Shown: positions 43,429 to 53,344, numbered from the stretch's first letter. The stretch: 64,000 nt of DNA from Allopusillimonas ginsengisoli (GCA_005239165.1 RAPG01000013.1:62001-126000), one strand, 5' to 3'. Notes: a model not told the origin generated them from the letters alone. Made by a program: numbers and translations.

Positions 43429-44088
43429 ATGACGATAAAAATACTGCTCATAGACGATCACAGCCTGTTTCGTTCAGGCGTACGCTTTCTGCTGCAGAAA
43501 CAGCCAGATTTTGATGTTGTGGGCGAAGCGGCAGACGGTTTGGAGGGCATTAAGCGGGCCAAGGCGCTTGCGCCCGATGTCATATTGCTGGATCTCAACA
43601 TGCCGGGGCTGTCGGGCCTCGAAACCCTGCGCCTGTTGTTGCAAGACATGCCCGATTGCGCAGTCGTAATACTGACGGTGTCAGAAGAGGCCGACGAACT
43701 TGGCCAGGCCTTGCGTGATGGTGCGCTGGGGTATCTGCTTAAAAATATAGACGCTGATTCATTAACAACCGCCATACGGCGTGCGGCGCAGGGCGAGCCG
43801 GTTATCGCCGAGCCTATGACCAGCAAACTGGTGGCGCAGTTTCGCGCTACCAGTGAGCCCGCCCCTGTGTCAGAGTCTGCTTCACGTGCACATCTGACAG
43901 CGCGCGAAATGGATATCATCCAGTGTCTGGTGCGCGGAGAAAGCAACAAGGTTATTGCCCGCAATCTTGATGTGGCCGAAAGTACGGTCAAGATTCATGT
44001 GCAGAACATACTTAAAAAGCTGAACCTTTCAAGCCGGGTACAAATTGCAGTCTATGCCGTGGAGCAAGGACTGTTTAACGATAACTAG
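43429..44088 (+). CDS. narL: Nitrate/nitrite response regulator NarL
   Basis: 219 residues. Receiver domain with phospho-acceptor D55 in DVILLDLNMPGLSGLE and K in GYLLKNIDADSL. The C-terminal LuxR-type HTH has LTAREMDIIQCLVRGESNKVIARNLDVAESTVKIHVQNILKKL. It is phosphorylated by NarX and should control the nar genes upstream. It is separated from narX by the duplicated segment, a 214-bp gap that is unusually long for narX-narL. Confidence 0.95.
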   Translation: MTIKILLIDDHSLFRSGVRFLLQKQPDFDVVGEAADGLEGIKRAKALAPDVILLDLNMPGLSGLETLRLLLQDMPDCAVVILTVSEEADELGQALRDGALGYLLKNIDADSLTTAIRRAAQGEPVIAEPMTSKLVAQFRATSEPAPVSESASRAHLTAREMDIIQCLVRGESNKVIARNLDVAESTVKIHVQNILKKLNLSSRVQIAVYAVEQGLFNDN

Positions 44089-44107
44089 GCCGTATGCAGA
44101 AGACACC

Positions 44108-45361
44108 TCAGCGCGAGGCGAAAGGCCTGGCATTTATGGGTACGGGCTGACCTGATACAAGGGCCTGCAGCAGCACTGCGCTGCCGCAGGCCACGGTAAA
44201 GCCAAGCGCCCCATGGCCAATGTTTAGCCATAAATTTTCGGCGGCATGACTGCGCCCGATAATAGGTTTGCCTGTCGGCGTGGCAGGCCGCTCTCCGGCC
44301 CACTCTGTGGCGCTGGCCGTATCCAGCGACGGGAAGGTGTTGTTCACCTGCCGCTTGAGCAATGCAATGCGCTGTGGGTTGATGTCAGCGCTGCGGTCAC
44401 CCATGTCGACCATGGCCGCAATACGCATGACTGGCCCGATTGGAGCGTACACAATACGACGCTCGTAGTCAGTCACGCTGATGGCTGGTGCTGCGCCCGG
44501 GGCATCTGACATGGGTATGCTCAGGCTGTACCCCTTCAGCCCATAAAGCATTGCTTCTTCGTTTACGGTTTGCAGCAGCCTGCGGCTTGCCATGCCTGCG
44601 GCAACCACGAAATGGTCGGCCGTGATGTGTTCACCGCTGTCGAGTTCAGCGGCAACAATTCGGTTACCAGACCGTATCAGTTTGCGAACATGGGCGCCGG
44701 TGCGTACAACTGCAGCGCTGTGCCGGCTTATAGCATTAAACAGGCCTGTGGTCAGAAGATGGCAGTCGCCAACCTCTTCGCCTGGTGTATAGACAGCACC
44801 CGCTAGCGCCTCGCCAAGCTCGCCCAGGGCAGGTTCTAGTGCAATGCATTCTTGCCTGTTGAGTACAGATTGTTGCGCGCCGTAACCGGCCTGATAGGCC
44901 ACCAGCTTACGGGCTTTTTTAACCAGGGCCGGACTTCGGTAGGCAATGAGCTTGCCATTGGTTTTATGGTGAAACGAGATCGGTGTTTCATTCATCCACT
45001 GGTGCAGTGTGTCGCGGCTGAGGTACGACAGTGTCAGCATGGCAGCCGTAGTATCTTTAACCTGACTGCTGCGACAGGCGAGCATAAAGGCAAGACACCA
45101 GCGCCATTGATGCGGGTCGAGGCGGGGACGAAAGCGTAGTGGTGATTCGCCGTTGAACAGCCACTTAGGCAGGTAGGGCAGCACGCCAGGTTCGGCCAGA
45201 GGAGCAACATAGCTGTAGCTGAGCTGCCCGCCGTTGGCATAGCTGGTGGCAAGCCCTGCGCCGGAGGAGGCCTCGATGAGCGTAACGCGGGCACCCTGGC
45301 GCGCAAATTGCCATGCAGTACTTGTGCCGATAATACCTGCGCCGATGATACAGACGTGCAT
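44108..45361 (-). CDS. dadA: D-amino acid dehydrogenase small subunit (DadA)
   Basis: 417 residues, standard for DadA. The FAD-binding motif IIGAGIIGTSTAWQFARQGARVTLIEA is N-terminal. It also has YANGGQLSYSYVAPLAEPGVLP and, near the end, GERPATPTGKPIIGRSHAAENLWLNIGHGALGFTVACGSA. It oxidises D-amino acids, D-alanine above all, to 2-oxo acids and passes electrons to the respiratory chain at the inner membrane. The gene stands alone, converging with narL (19 bp apart), with no dadX racemase beside it. It is divergent from the DUF4139 gene. Confidence 0.93.
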   Translation of the reverse strand: MHVCIIGAGIIGTSTAWQFARQGARVTLIEASSGAGLATSYANGGQLSYSYVAPLAEPGVLPYLPKWLFNGESPLRFRPRLDPHQWRWCLAFMLACRSSQVKDTTAAMLTLSYLSRDTLHQWMNETPISFHHKTNGKLIAYRSPALVKKARKLVAYQAGYGAQQSVLNRQECIALEPALGELGEALAGAVYTPGEEVGDCHLLTTGLFNAISRHSAAVVRTGAHVRKLIRSGNRIVAAELDSGEHITADHFVVAAGMASRRLLQTVNEEAMLYGLKGYSLSIPMSDAPGAAPAISVTDYERRIVYAPIGPVMRIAAMVDMGDRSADINPQRIALLKRQVNNTFPSLDTASATEWAGERPATPTGKPIIGRSHAAENLWLNIGHGALGFTVACGSAVLLQALVSGQPVPINARPFASR

Positions 45362-45504
45362 GATGGAACCTGTTACATAAACAACGGGTATTCTGGCATG
45401 ACTGCGGCTGTGATGCCACGGCTTTTTCGGGCCGGGGTTCAGGCTGTATGCTGATTCTGATTAAAAAATTTATGCAATGGGTATCGGTACAAGGAGACTG
45501 CTTG

Positions 45505-47634
45505 ATGGAAAGGCAAAAGAATTTATCTATACAGAAAACCGCGATGGCGTGTGCGGTGGCAGCCATGTTTGGCGTAGCGTCCGCGTATGCGGCACCTGAA
45601 AGTGCGGGGGCTGGCGTGGCGGTTACTACGCCCGAGAGTGCGGCGGCCTCGCAGATGCCGCCTTCGGCTCCTTCATTGCAGCCATCACCGACACCGGCTC
45701 CCATCCAGACAATTATCCTGTCGTCTGGCGGGCTGGCCGAAATCTTCCGCAGCGCTCAGGTTGGCAGCGGGCAGTCGCTGGTGCTGGATGTGCCACTGGA
45801 TCAAGTCAACGATATTCTGAAAAGCCTTGTGGTGCGTGACCCATCAGGAGGTGTGGGCGCCATCCGTCTCGACGGCCTGTCGCCCGTACATGAAACCTTC
45901 AGTCGATTGCCCTTTTCGCCCGAGCAGTTACGCAGCATGCCGAAATTGCTGCAAACTTTGCAAGGCGTTCACGTTCGTGTTAGTTCCGGGGGCCGCAGTG
46001 TTGAGGGAGCCGTGCTGGGGGTGGACGAGCAGTGGGGGCATGCCGAATCCGACGCAGACATGCGGTCTGCTCCTGTTTTGTCTGTCATGACCGAAGAAGG
46101 CCATATCGAAGTGCTCAAGCTGGGTACCGAGGCGGTACTAGACATCAAAGACCCGGCAATGCGAGAGCGAGTCGAACGGGCAGTAGACGCCAGCAGCCGT
46201 CTTCTGGGTGAAGACATGCGACGTATTGCCATTAAGCTGGAGAGCGACGAGGCCCGCGAGGTGGGGCTTTCGTACAGCATACCAGCGCCCGTCTGGAAAA
46301 CCGCCTACCGGCTTATGATGGGGTCGCAGAGCAAAGCGCGCCTGCAGGCCTGGGCCGTGCTTGAAAACGCCACAGGTGAAGACTGGGAGGACGTTGCCGT
46401 CACCCTGTCTTCGGGTGCGCCTGTTACGCTGGCCCAGCAGCTTTTTCAGCGTTACTGGCATACCCGGCAAGAGGTACCGGTTATTGCACAAAGTACTGCG
46501 GCGCCCAGGCCGGATGATGAAGCGGCCTTTTCTCGAGATGACCAGCCAATGCAGGAGAGCGGATCTGCAGTGCGGGCCATGGCCTCAGCGCCTGGCCCTG
46601 TGCTCAAACGGGCCAGAGCGGGGTCAGGTGTTCTTGCCGCGCCTTCGCGCGCGGCCAACGAAGCCGTGGCAGCAGAGGGTGATATCAGCGCCCAGTACCG
46701 CTTGCCCGAGCCCATCAGTCTGGCTGCAGGGCAAACTTACTCAAGCCCATTTATTGATGTACAGGCTGATGCTGAACGTGTTTCGGTTTTCGATCCCGAC
46801 CGCGATACCGTACACCCTGTAGCGGCAGTTTTTCTCAAGAACACGACCCAGGCCAGCCTGCCACCTGGCATTCTGACTGTCTACGATGAGGACCAGGGCT
46901 ATGTCGGCGATGCGCAATTATCAGGCATACCCAAAGGCGACAGCCGCATGGCAAAGTTTGCCAGTGACCGCAAGGTGACAGTCATCAGTGAGACCACGCC
47001 CGAAGAAGAAACCGGGCAGATCTCCATCACAGATGGGGTATTGCATGCGACCCGCGTCGCGCGGATGATCACGACCTACTCAGTAACGGGTGCCGAAGAT
47101 GGGCCGCGCACGATGATCATCGAACATCCGCGGCGCGAAGGCTGGCAGTTCTCTTCTGATGCGCTGGACAGCAGCACGGCATCCAGCCATCGCCTTCGCC
47201 TGTCACTTAAGGCGGGCGCTTCGGCCAGTGCCAAAGCCGTAGATGAACAAAAACGCGGCGAAACGTTTGCACTGGTAGATGCCGGCCAACAGGCGCTGCT
47301 GCACTGGTCCGGCATGGCTGACGACGCGGATACCGCTGAGCGGCTTAAAAAATTGGCGCACATGCGCGGGGCTGTGGCTGAGGTCGAATCAGCCTTGCAA
47401 AAACTCGAAGCCGATACGCAGCGCGCTGTCGACAATCAGGCAAGAATACGTGCAAATATGGCATCGGTGCCCGACCAGAGCGCCTTGGGCCAGCGTTATG
47501 TATTCATGCTGGAGCAAGAAGAAGACCTGATCGCAGAACTTGATAAGAAAACACAAGAAACTCGCAAGCAGCTGGTCCAGCGTCAGCAAGACATGTCGGC
47601 GTTAATTCGCATGTCAGATTCCGGCAGGTCGTAA
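45505..47634 (+). CDS. Exported DUF4139-domain protein
   Basis: 709 residues from ATG 45505, chosen for AAGGAG 9 bases upstream. Signal peptide ends near ASAYAAPESAG. After a proline-rich linker the domain has VPLDQVNDILKSLVVRDPSGG and VRVSSGGRSVEGAVLG, and then the DUF4139 core (GLSYSIPAPVWKTAYRLMM, WAVLENATGEDWEDVAVTLSSG). It ends with a coiled-coil of about 100 residues (LKKLAHMRGAVAEVESALQKL). The family function is unknown. Export to the periplasm or cell surface is likely. A short convergent gap separates it from alkB. Confidence 0.88.
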   Translation: MERQKNLSIQKTAMACAVAAMFGVASAYAAPESAGAGVAVTTPESAAASQMPPSAPSLQPSPTPAPIQTIILSSGGLAEIFRSAQVGSGQSLVLDVPLDQVNDILKSLVVRDPSGGVGAIRLDGLSPVHETFSRLPFSPEQLRSMPKLLQTLQGVHVRVSSGGRSVEGAVLGVDEQWGHAESDADMRSAPVLSVMTEEGHIEVLKLGTEAVLDIKDPAMRERVERAVDASSRLLGEDMRRIAIKLESDEAREVGLSYSIPAPVWKTAYRLMMGSQSKARLQAWAVLENATGEDWEDVAVTLSSGAPVTLAQQLFQRYWHTRQEVPVIAQSTAAPRPDDEAAFSRDDQPMQESGSAVRAMASAPGPVLKRARAGSGVLAAPSRAANEAVAAEGDISAQYRLPEPISLAAGQTYSSPFIDVQADAERVSVFDPDRDTVHPVAAVFLKNTTQASLPPGILTVYDEDQGYVGDAQLSGIPKGDSRMAKFASDRKVTVISETTPEEETGQISITDGVLHATRVARMITTYSVTGAEDGPRTMIIEHPRREGWQFSSDALDSSTASSHRLRLSLKAGASASAKAVDEQKRGETFALVDAGQQALLHWSGMADDADTAERLKKLAHMRGAVAEVESALQKLEADTQRAVDNQARIRANMASVPDQSALGQRYVFMLEQEEDLIAELDKKTQETRKQLVQRQQDMSALIRMSDSGRS

Positions 47635-47791
47635 AGCCAGACCGGGGTGCGCCGCGCATTATCCCGGCGGGGCGTGCCCTGGTCTCGTCTGTAACGAGCA
47701 TAGCGTTCTCAAGCGTACCTACGTTGTGGCCCGCTGGCCGGCGCCGCCGGCCGTTGGCTGCAATGGGCGGCGTCGCAACACGCTGTGGTGC

Positions 47792-48439
47792 TTAACGAAC
47801 CTTGCGAAACGTAAAATTAATGCGCTGGCTGCCAAACAGGGGGTGGGGCTGGTCGGTCAGCGGCATGACACCATGGTAGCGCAGACGGTCTTCACCGCCC
47901 CATACCACCACATCACCGTGTTTGACCGGTACGCGTGCGGTTTTGTCAGATCTGGCGTGACCGCCAAAAAGAAAAACGGCCGGCATGCCCAATGACACAG
48001 ACACTATGGGTGCCGACAGGTCGCGCTCGTTCTTATCCTGGTGCAGCGACAGCCTGGCACCAGGCACGTAGCGATTGATCAGACAGGCGTCTGGCGCAAA
48101 GTCAGCAAAACCAGCAGCCTGCGCGGCTTCGCGGGCAAGGGTCAGAAACAGGTGGGGCAGGGCAGGCCATGGCTGGCCGGTTATGGGGTCTGTAGGCGAA
48201 TAACAGTAGCCGTGCTCGTCGGTTGTCCAGCCTAGTGCGCCGCAGTTTGTCAGGCCTACCGTCATGGTGTAGCCGCCCGGTGTCACCATGTTGCGAAATG
48301 GCGATTGACCGGTAATGGCCTCGATAAGCGGCTGCAGTTGCGCTGAGTGGGGCAATGCAAAGCCATGCAGCAAAAATGCCGACGGCCCGAGTGGGGTGCG
48401 TTCGCCAGTTTGTCCAAAAGGAAAGAGTTCAAGTGACAT
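47792..48439 (-). CDS. alkB: AlkB-type DNA oxidative demethylase
   Basis: 215 residues. 2-oxoglutarate/Fe(II)-dependent dioxygenase with the iron ligands HxD in LSLHQDKNERD and His in RYHGVMP, and the 2-oxoglutarate arginines in FTFRKVR. NRYVPGARLSLHQDKNE and TNCGALGWTTDEHGYCYSP are typical AlkB segments. It removes alkyl groups from 1-methyladenine and 3-methylcytosine in DNA. It is not next to ada here. It is followed on the same strand by nothing and converges with the DUF4139 gene. Confidence 0.93.
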   Translation of the reverse strand: MSLELFPFGQTGERTPLGPSAFLLHGFALPHSAQLQPLIEAITGQSPFRNMVTPGGYTMTVGLTNCGALGWTTDEHGYCYSPTDPITGQPWPALPHLFLTLAREAAQAAGFADFAPDACLINRYVPGARLSLHQDKNERDLSAPIVSVSLGMPAVFLFGGHARSDKTARVPVKHGDVVVWGGEDRLRYHGVMPLTDQPHPLFGSQRINFTFRKVR

Positions 48440-48483
48440 AACAGCGAAGGCGGCAAACCCTGTTGGAGCCTGCCGCAGCAGGG

Positions 48484-50388
48484 CTAAATTTCGACCTGGG
48501 CGCCCAGCTCGATGACCCGGTTGGCTGGCAGGCTGAAGTAATCAGAAGCTGACCGTGCGTTACGCGCCAGCGTGGCGTACAGTACCTCTCTCCAGTGTGC
48601 CATGCCACCGCCCATGGTGGCAATGACCGTCTGGCGGGCAATGTAGAACGAGGTTTCCAGCATCTGGAAACTCAGGCCATAGGGCTCGCACAGGGCTAAT
48701 GCTTTTGGTATGTCGCGATCTTCCTGGAAACCAAAGCGCATATCAACCTGATAGCAGCCGTTGCCCAGCTCTTCGACGCTGACGCGGTATTTTTCGTTGA
48801 CATAGGGCACATCGCGGTTCAGGACGGTGAGGAAAACCGTGCGCTCGTGCAAAATTTTATTGTGTGACAGGTTGTGCAGCAGGGCATGTGGCACCCCATC
48901 GCCTTCCGATCTGAAAAAGATGGCTGTGCCGGGAACGCGCGTAAGCGGATGGCTGAACAGGCTGGAAAGAAAATCTTCCAGCGGTATACGGTTTTTATAC
49001 AGGTTTGCAGCGACCAGACGTCGGCCGGTACGCCAGGTAAGCATCAGTACGATGATGAACACAGCGAGCAGTAAGGGAAACCAGCCCCCGCTCGGTATTT
49101 TAAGCATGTTGGCGCTGACCAGCGTAAGGTCAATGACTAAGAACAGGCCTGTAACAGCTATACAGACGGCCAGGTTTATATGCCATTTGTACCGGATTAC
49201 AAAGAATGTAAGACAGGTGGTGGCCAGCATAGTGGTGGTGACGGCAATACCGTAGGCTGAGGCCAGATCGCCAGACGAACCGAAACCGATAACGACTGAC
49301 AGCACCAGAAAAAGCTGCAGCCAGTTAATGAATGGGATATAGATTTGCCCGATATGCTCGTCAGAGGTGTATTGCACTTTAAGCCGCGGGATGTAACCCA
49401 GGGCAATCGCCTGACGCACGATGGAGAACGTGCCGGATATGGTGGCTTGTGATGCAATAATGGCTGCAGTTGTTGCCAGCGCGACCAATGGGTACACCGC
49501 CCAGTTGCCCAGCTGATGATAAAACGGGTTGGCGACAGCGCCTGGCTGAGCCATAAGCAGTGCGCCCTGGCCAAGGTAACTGAGTGCCAGAGCCGGAAAC
49601 ACCATGGTTAGCCAGGCAATACGAATGGGCTTGGCACCAAAATGGCCCATGTCTGCATAAAGCGCTTCGGCACCGGTAACAGCCAGCACAATGGCACCCA
49701 GCGCTATAAAGCCCACCCAGCCTGTTTGCGGGATGAACATCAGGGCATGAAGCGGGTTTAATGCCTGCAGTATGAGCGGCTGGGCGGCGATGTTGATAAG
49801 GCCCATAATGGCAAGAGCCGAAAACCAGATCAGCATGACGGGGCCAAACCATTTGCCTATGTGCGCCGTGCCCTTGCGTTGCACCATATACAGCGCCAAC
49901 AGAATAATGACGGTAGCCGGCACTACGTAGTCGGTCAGGGCTGGGGTGGCAATGCTAAGGCCCTCGACGGCTGAAAGTACGGAAATCGAGGGCGTAATAA
50001 TGCCGTCGCCAAAGAAAAGTGCCGTGCCGATCAGGCCGATGATAACCAGCGTCGCATAGCGCCGGGTTCCGTGCTTAAAGGGTGAAAGCGCCAGGGCCAG
50101 CAGCGCCATAATGCCCCCTTCGCCGTCGTTATTGGCGCGTGTTACCAGTAACACGTACTTAAGGGTAACGACCAGAATCAGCATCCATACGATGAGCGAG
50201 ACTACGCCCAAAATATTGCTTTCGGTCAGTGCCAGGCCATGTTCGGGCGAAAAGGCCTCTTTCATGGTGTAGAGCGGGCTTGTGCCGATATCGCCGTACA
50301 CCACGCCCATGGCGCCTATGGTTAATGCTTTTATACTGGTTGATGAAGGGTTGCGAGGGCTCAAAGAAGGCTCGGTATCTACAGTCAA
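48484..50388 (-). CDS. kup: Potassium transporter Kup
   Basis: 634 residues with about 12 membrane segments and a hydrophilic C-terminal domain. Typical motifs are GVVYGDIGTSPLYTMKEAF at the start and ADMGHFGAKPIRIAWL in the middle. The initiation codon is TTG 50388, because an in-frame stop lies two codons upstream and the next ATG falls inside the conserved GVVYGD region. Kup takes up K+ by proton symport at low pH. It is divergent from mtfA and has no operon partner. Confidence 0.93.
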   Translation of the reverse strand: MTVDTEPSLSPRNPSSTSIKALTIGAMGVVYGDIGTSPLYTMKEAFSPEHGLALTESNILGVVSLIVWMLILVVTLKYVLLVTRANNDGEGGIMALLALALSPFKHGTRRYATLVIIGLIGTALFFGDGIITPSISVLSAVEGLSIATPALTDYVVPATVIILLALYMVQRKGTAHIGKWFGPVMLIWFSALAIMGLINIAAQPLILQALNPLHALMFIPQTGWVGFIALGAIVLAVTGAEALYADMGHFGAKPIRIAWLTMVFPALALSYLGQGALLMAQPGAVANPFYHQLGNWAVYPLVALATTAAIIASQATISGTFSIVRQAIALGYIPRLKVQYTSDEHIGQIYIPFINWLQLFLVLSVVIGFGSSGDLASAYGIAVTTTMLATTCLTFFVIRYKWHINLAVCIAVTGLFLVIDLTLVSANMLKIPSGGWFPLLLAVFIIVLMLTWRTGRRLVAANLYKNRIPLEDFLSSLFSHPLTRVPGTAIFFRSEGDGVPHALLHNLSHNKILHERTVFLTVLNRDVPYVNEKYRVSVEELGNGCYQVDMRFGFQEDRDIPKALALCEPYGLSFQMLETSFYIARQTVIATMGGGMAHWREVLYATLARNARSASDYFSLPANRVIELGAQVEI

Positions 50389-50436
50389 AGACTAATATAT
50401 GATTTTACGGAGTTTCTAACCCCTGCTGCAACGTAA

Positions 50437-51333
50437 ATGTTACGTTGCAGCAATATATTTGTGTGGCGCCAAGGCATGCTTAGATGGCTTTCGGGGCGTG
50501 GAGCCCCACAACGCAAGGTTGAACAAGAGCTGGCCCTGCTTACCGACGAGGTGTGGCACCGGGCAATTGTAAGCCATCCATTTCTTGTGGGTCTTACACC
50601 CGACGAAGACCTGGCCCTACAGCAGCGCACGGCCTGGATTCTCGCCAGCAAGCAATTTAGCGGTGTGCAGGGTCTGGAACTTACACACGAGATCATGCTG
50701 TCTGTGGCCATACAGGCGGCGTTGCCCATCATGCAGCTCAGTCCGCGCCTGTATGAGGGCTGGACAGAAATCATTATGTATCCCAGCGGGTTTGTCATTC
50801 CGCGCACCGAAGTCGACGAGAGTGGCGTAGTGCACGAGTACATGATGGAGGCGTCAGGCGAAGCCTGGGACGGCGGGCCGCTGATTCTTTCCTGGGAAGA
50901 TGCCGAGGCTGGCCTGGTGTCGCGTGCCAATGTCGTCATTCATGAATTTGCGCATAAGCTTGACCTGTACGGCAGTGATGCCGACGGTATGCCGTCACTG
51001 GGAGCGCATCCAGATATCCACCCCCATGAATGGCAGCGTATTCTTCAGGCCTCGTTTGATGAATTTTGTGCAAGCCTGGCGGCCGCAGAAGATGCCATTC
51101 CGTCTTATATTGACCCCGAGTCTGCCGAGGCGCAGCCTTGGTATGCCAGTTTGCCGCTTGACGCTTACGCGGCCACCGATCTTGCCGAGTATTTTGCAGT
51201 GAGTACTGAGGTCTTTTTTGTTGATCCGGCGCCGCTGGCACAAGGGTTACCGCAATGGTATGCATTGCTTGCGCGCTATTACCGTCAAGACCCCTACCGC
51301 CGCATGAGCCTTTTTCACGCAAAGGGCAGCTAA
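50437..51333 (+). CDS. mtfA: Zinc-dependent peptidase MtfA-like
   Basis: 298 residues from ATG 50437; ATG 50476 is an alternative start. M90-family metallopeptidase with HEFAHKLD (H169, E170, H173) and, downstream, the third-ligand glutamate region EYFAVSTEVFF. It also has GWTEIIMYPSGFVIPR and the LDAYAATDLAEYFAV block typical of MtfA (DgsA anti-repressor). In E. coli MtfA binds Mlc and has aminopeptidase activity. A Mlc partner is not evident here. Confidence 0.92.
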   Translation: MLRCSNIFVWRQGMLRWLSGRGAPQRKVEQELALLTDEVWHRAIVSHPFLVGLTPDEDLALQQRTAWILASKQFSGVQGLELTHEIMLSVAIQAALPIMQLSPRLYEGWTEIIMYPSGFVIPRTEVDESGVVHEYMMEASGEAWDGGPLILSWEDAEAGLVSRANVVIHEFAHKLDLYGSDADGMPSLGAHPDIHPHEWQRILQASFDEFCASLAAAEDAIPSYIDPESAEAQPWYASLPLDAYAATDLAEYFAVSTEVFFVDPAPLAQGLPQWYALLARYYRQDPYRRMSLFHAKGS

Positions 51334-51371
51334 CACGGCAGCTAACCCAACGGCCGGGGGCTGTAAATATG

Positions 51372-51863
51372 TCAGCCCGCTGTCTGTTCGGTAATCGGCT
51401 CAGCAGATTTTGCTACATCGACCCATTCGGCATTCACCAGTTCGGCCAGGCGTCTGGGTGTAATTTGCACCGCAGAGTTCACCGAGCCCGCCGCCGGCAG
51501 CACTGTGTCATACGCCAATAACGAAACATCGCAATAAACAGGCAAATCTGTTGTCAGGCCAAATGGGCAGATTCCCCCAACCGGGTGTCCGGTCAGCGCC
51601 TGTACGGTTTCGGCATCCAGCATTTTGGCTTTGCCGCCAAAAACCTGCCGCAGTTTCTTGTTGTCCAGCCGTACGTCGCCGCTCGCCACCACCAGCAGAG
51701 ACCGGTCACCAACTCGCAACGAAAGAGTTTTTGCGATCTGACCGGGTTCAACACCATGTGCCTGGGCTGCCAGGGAAACGGTCGCAGTGCTGGCATCAAG
51801 TTCAATGATTTCTATGTCTGGGGCATGGCGTGTGAAAAACGCCTGTACGGATTCGAGACTCAT
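51372..51863 (-). CDS. YbaK/EbsC-type aminoacyl-tRNA deacylase
   Basis: 163 residues. YbaK fold with the short opening LESVQAFFTRHAPDIEII, then EPGQIAKTLSLRVGDRSLLVVASGDVRLDNKKLRQVFGGK and the conserved VGGICPFGL loop. Members hydrolyse mischarged Cys- or Ala-tRNA(Pro). The catalytic lysine is in AKTLS. The region 51864-52065 upstream is shared with the divergent hsp20 promoter. Confidence 0.88.
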   Translation of the reverse strand: MSLESVQAFFTRHAPDIEIIELDASTATVSLAAQAHGVEPGQIAKTLSLRVGDRSLLVVASGDVRLDNKKLRQVFGGKAKMLDAETVQALTGHPVGGICPFGLTTDLPVYCDVSLLAYDTVLPAAGSVNSAVQITPRRLAELVNAEWVDVAKSAEPITEQTAG

Positions 51864-51921
51864 GATGATACGGCCTGTTTAATTAAAAAAAGCGCTCAAC
51901 GGTCTGGTTGATATTTATCAA

Positions 51922-51949
51922 CTTGAAACCGTAGTACCTGCACCCATAT
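51922..51949 (+). promoter_or_regulatory. Candidate sigma-32 (heat-shock) promoter for hsp20
   Basis: CTTGAAA at 51922-51928 matches the sigma-32 -35 consensus exactly. After 13 bases, ACCCATAT at 51942-51949 matches the -10 consensus CCCCATNT at 7 of 8 positions. The gene it precedes encodes a small heat-shock protein with a 5' leader of roughly 110 bases. ATCTGA-TTAT-TCAGAT (52026-52041) can form a hairpin in that leader. Promoter function is inferred from the match and context. Confidence 0.7.
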
Positions 51950-52065
51950 TTATAACAGGGCACAGAAAGGTTCAGTGCCAGGAGCTGAGGCGGTCAGTTA
52001 AGACCAGGTCGATGCTCCAGATTTATCTGATTATTCAGATTTAATTTATTTGTGTGAGGTTGAAA

Positions 52066-52515
52066 ATGGCAAATAATCTAATCCGTTTTAATCCATTTGG
52101 CGATCTGGCGCGTTTTGATGCGTTTCGTGATTTCGATGATCTGTTCAAAGGCCTCCGGAGCGCCGGCTCACTTGCGGCGGATGGCGCACCGCGGCTAAAT
52201 ATTGAAGTGAGCGAAAACGAGCAGTCTTATGTTGTCAAGGCAGATGTGCCGGGCGCAAAAAAAGAAGACGTCAAAGTCACTGTTGACGGAAACACTGTCT
52301 CTATTCGTGTAGAAACCCGGCGCGAAAGCGAGCAGAAAGACGGCGATACGCTGCTGCATAGCGAGCGGTATTACGGCGTACAGTCGCGCAGCTTTGTACT
52401 GGCGCAAGACATTGATGACGCCAAGGCCGAGGCCCGCTACACCGATGGTGTGCTGGCGCTGACTTTGCCGAAGAAGGCGTCGGGCAATGGCGCCAAGGTG
52501 CTGCAGATATCATAA
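52066..52515 (+). CDS. Small heat-shock protein, Hsp20 family
   Basis: 149 residues from ATG 52066, with GAGG 6 bases upstream. Short N-terminal arm (FNPFGDLARFDAFRDFDDLF), then the alpha-crystallin domain (about 45-140) with VKADVPGAKKEDVKVTVDGNTVSI and LTLPKK near the end. Hsp20 proteins hold unfolded proteins without ATP. The sigma-32-like promoter upstream supports heat induction. Confidence 0.93.
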   Translation: MANNLIRFNPFGDLARFDAFRDFDDLFKGLRSAGSLAADGAPRLNIEVSENEQSYVVKADVPGAKKEDVKVTVDGNTVSIRVETRRESEQKDGDTLLHSERYYGVQSRSFVLAQDIDDAKAEARYTDGVLALTLPKKASGNGAKVLQIS

Positions 52516-52727
52516 GCGCAACGGCGTATGGGCAATGCGCCATGGCTTGAAGGCGCTTTGCCCACCAGCACCAACAGGCCCGGGTTGCCGCCTTAGCAGC
52601 AGCCCAGGTGCTTAAAGTGCCTGGCTGATGGTACCGGGCGCCAACACACATAAGGCCGCTGTGCGTTGGCGCCCCCTCTCTGGTAGCTAACCGGTGCCGT
52701 GAGCAAGATGGTGCAAACCATCAAACC

Positions 52728-53192
52728 TTACAGTTTTTGTGTTGCGGCATAAGACATGATTTTCGCCCATCGCTTTGCCTGTTTGCGTCCATACATCGGT
52801 ATTAACCAGTCTGCTCTGGATTGATGGCGCAGCGTCAGATGAACGGCCCAGCCGTCGTCTTCAAGCACTGCTTGTGCTTGTGCAATATCAGCAAATATAA
52901 AGTCTGCGTTATGGCCTTGTAGTGTCAGGGTGCCTGACTTTTCACCGACACTGAGGCGCAATACCCCCCAGCTGCCTTCTGTAGACAGCACACGCTGCCC
53001 TCGTACATTTGTGCCATGTATGGCGCGATACCGCTTTAACAGCCAGGCAATTAATGCGACAAAGACGGCAATAACGGCAAGAATCGCGCCAAACCCGGCA
53101 AACGAACCGAAGGCCAGTGCGACCTGATTGAACAGCCAGACGGCTCCTAGCACGAGCGCGACCAGCAGTATGGGCAAAAGTAGTAACGGCAC
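52728..53192 (-). CDS. Membrane protein of unknown function
   Basis: 154 residues from GTG 53192, with AGGA 7 bases upstream. Two hydrophobic segments (LLLLPILLVALVLGAVWLFNQV and FGAILAVIAVFVALIAWLL) are followed by a soluble domain of about 95 residues with LSTEGSWGVLRLSVGEKSGTL and WLIPMYGRKQAKRWAKIM. No family is recognised. The soluble part probably faces the cytoplasm. It stands alone between hsp20 and the lipoprotein gene. Confidence 0.7.
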   Translation of the reverse strand: MPLLLLPILLVALVLGAVWLFNQVALAFGSFAGFGAILAVIAVFVALIAWLLKRYRAIHGTNVRGQRVLSTEGSWGVLRLSVGEKSGTLTLQGHNADFIFADIAQAQAVLEDDGWAVHLTLRHQSRADWLIPMYGRKQAKRWAKIMSYAATQKL

Positions 53193-53344
53193 AAATCATT
53201 CCTGAGAGCCAGATCCAGTCATCATTCTATTACCCATGACCGCTATGGTGTGGGGATGCTTTACCAGCGGTGCCGGTCGCTGCCTCCATAGAGTCGGTTA
53301 CGGCTACTACTCTGATTTGAACTATGCGATCAGTTCGATTTATT

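Noticed and set aside
52066..52515. ROSE-type RNA thermometer
   Set aside because: The typical ROSE sequence pairing with the ribosome-binding site was not found in the leader; only a separate hairpin was seen.
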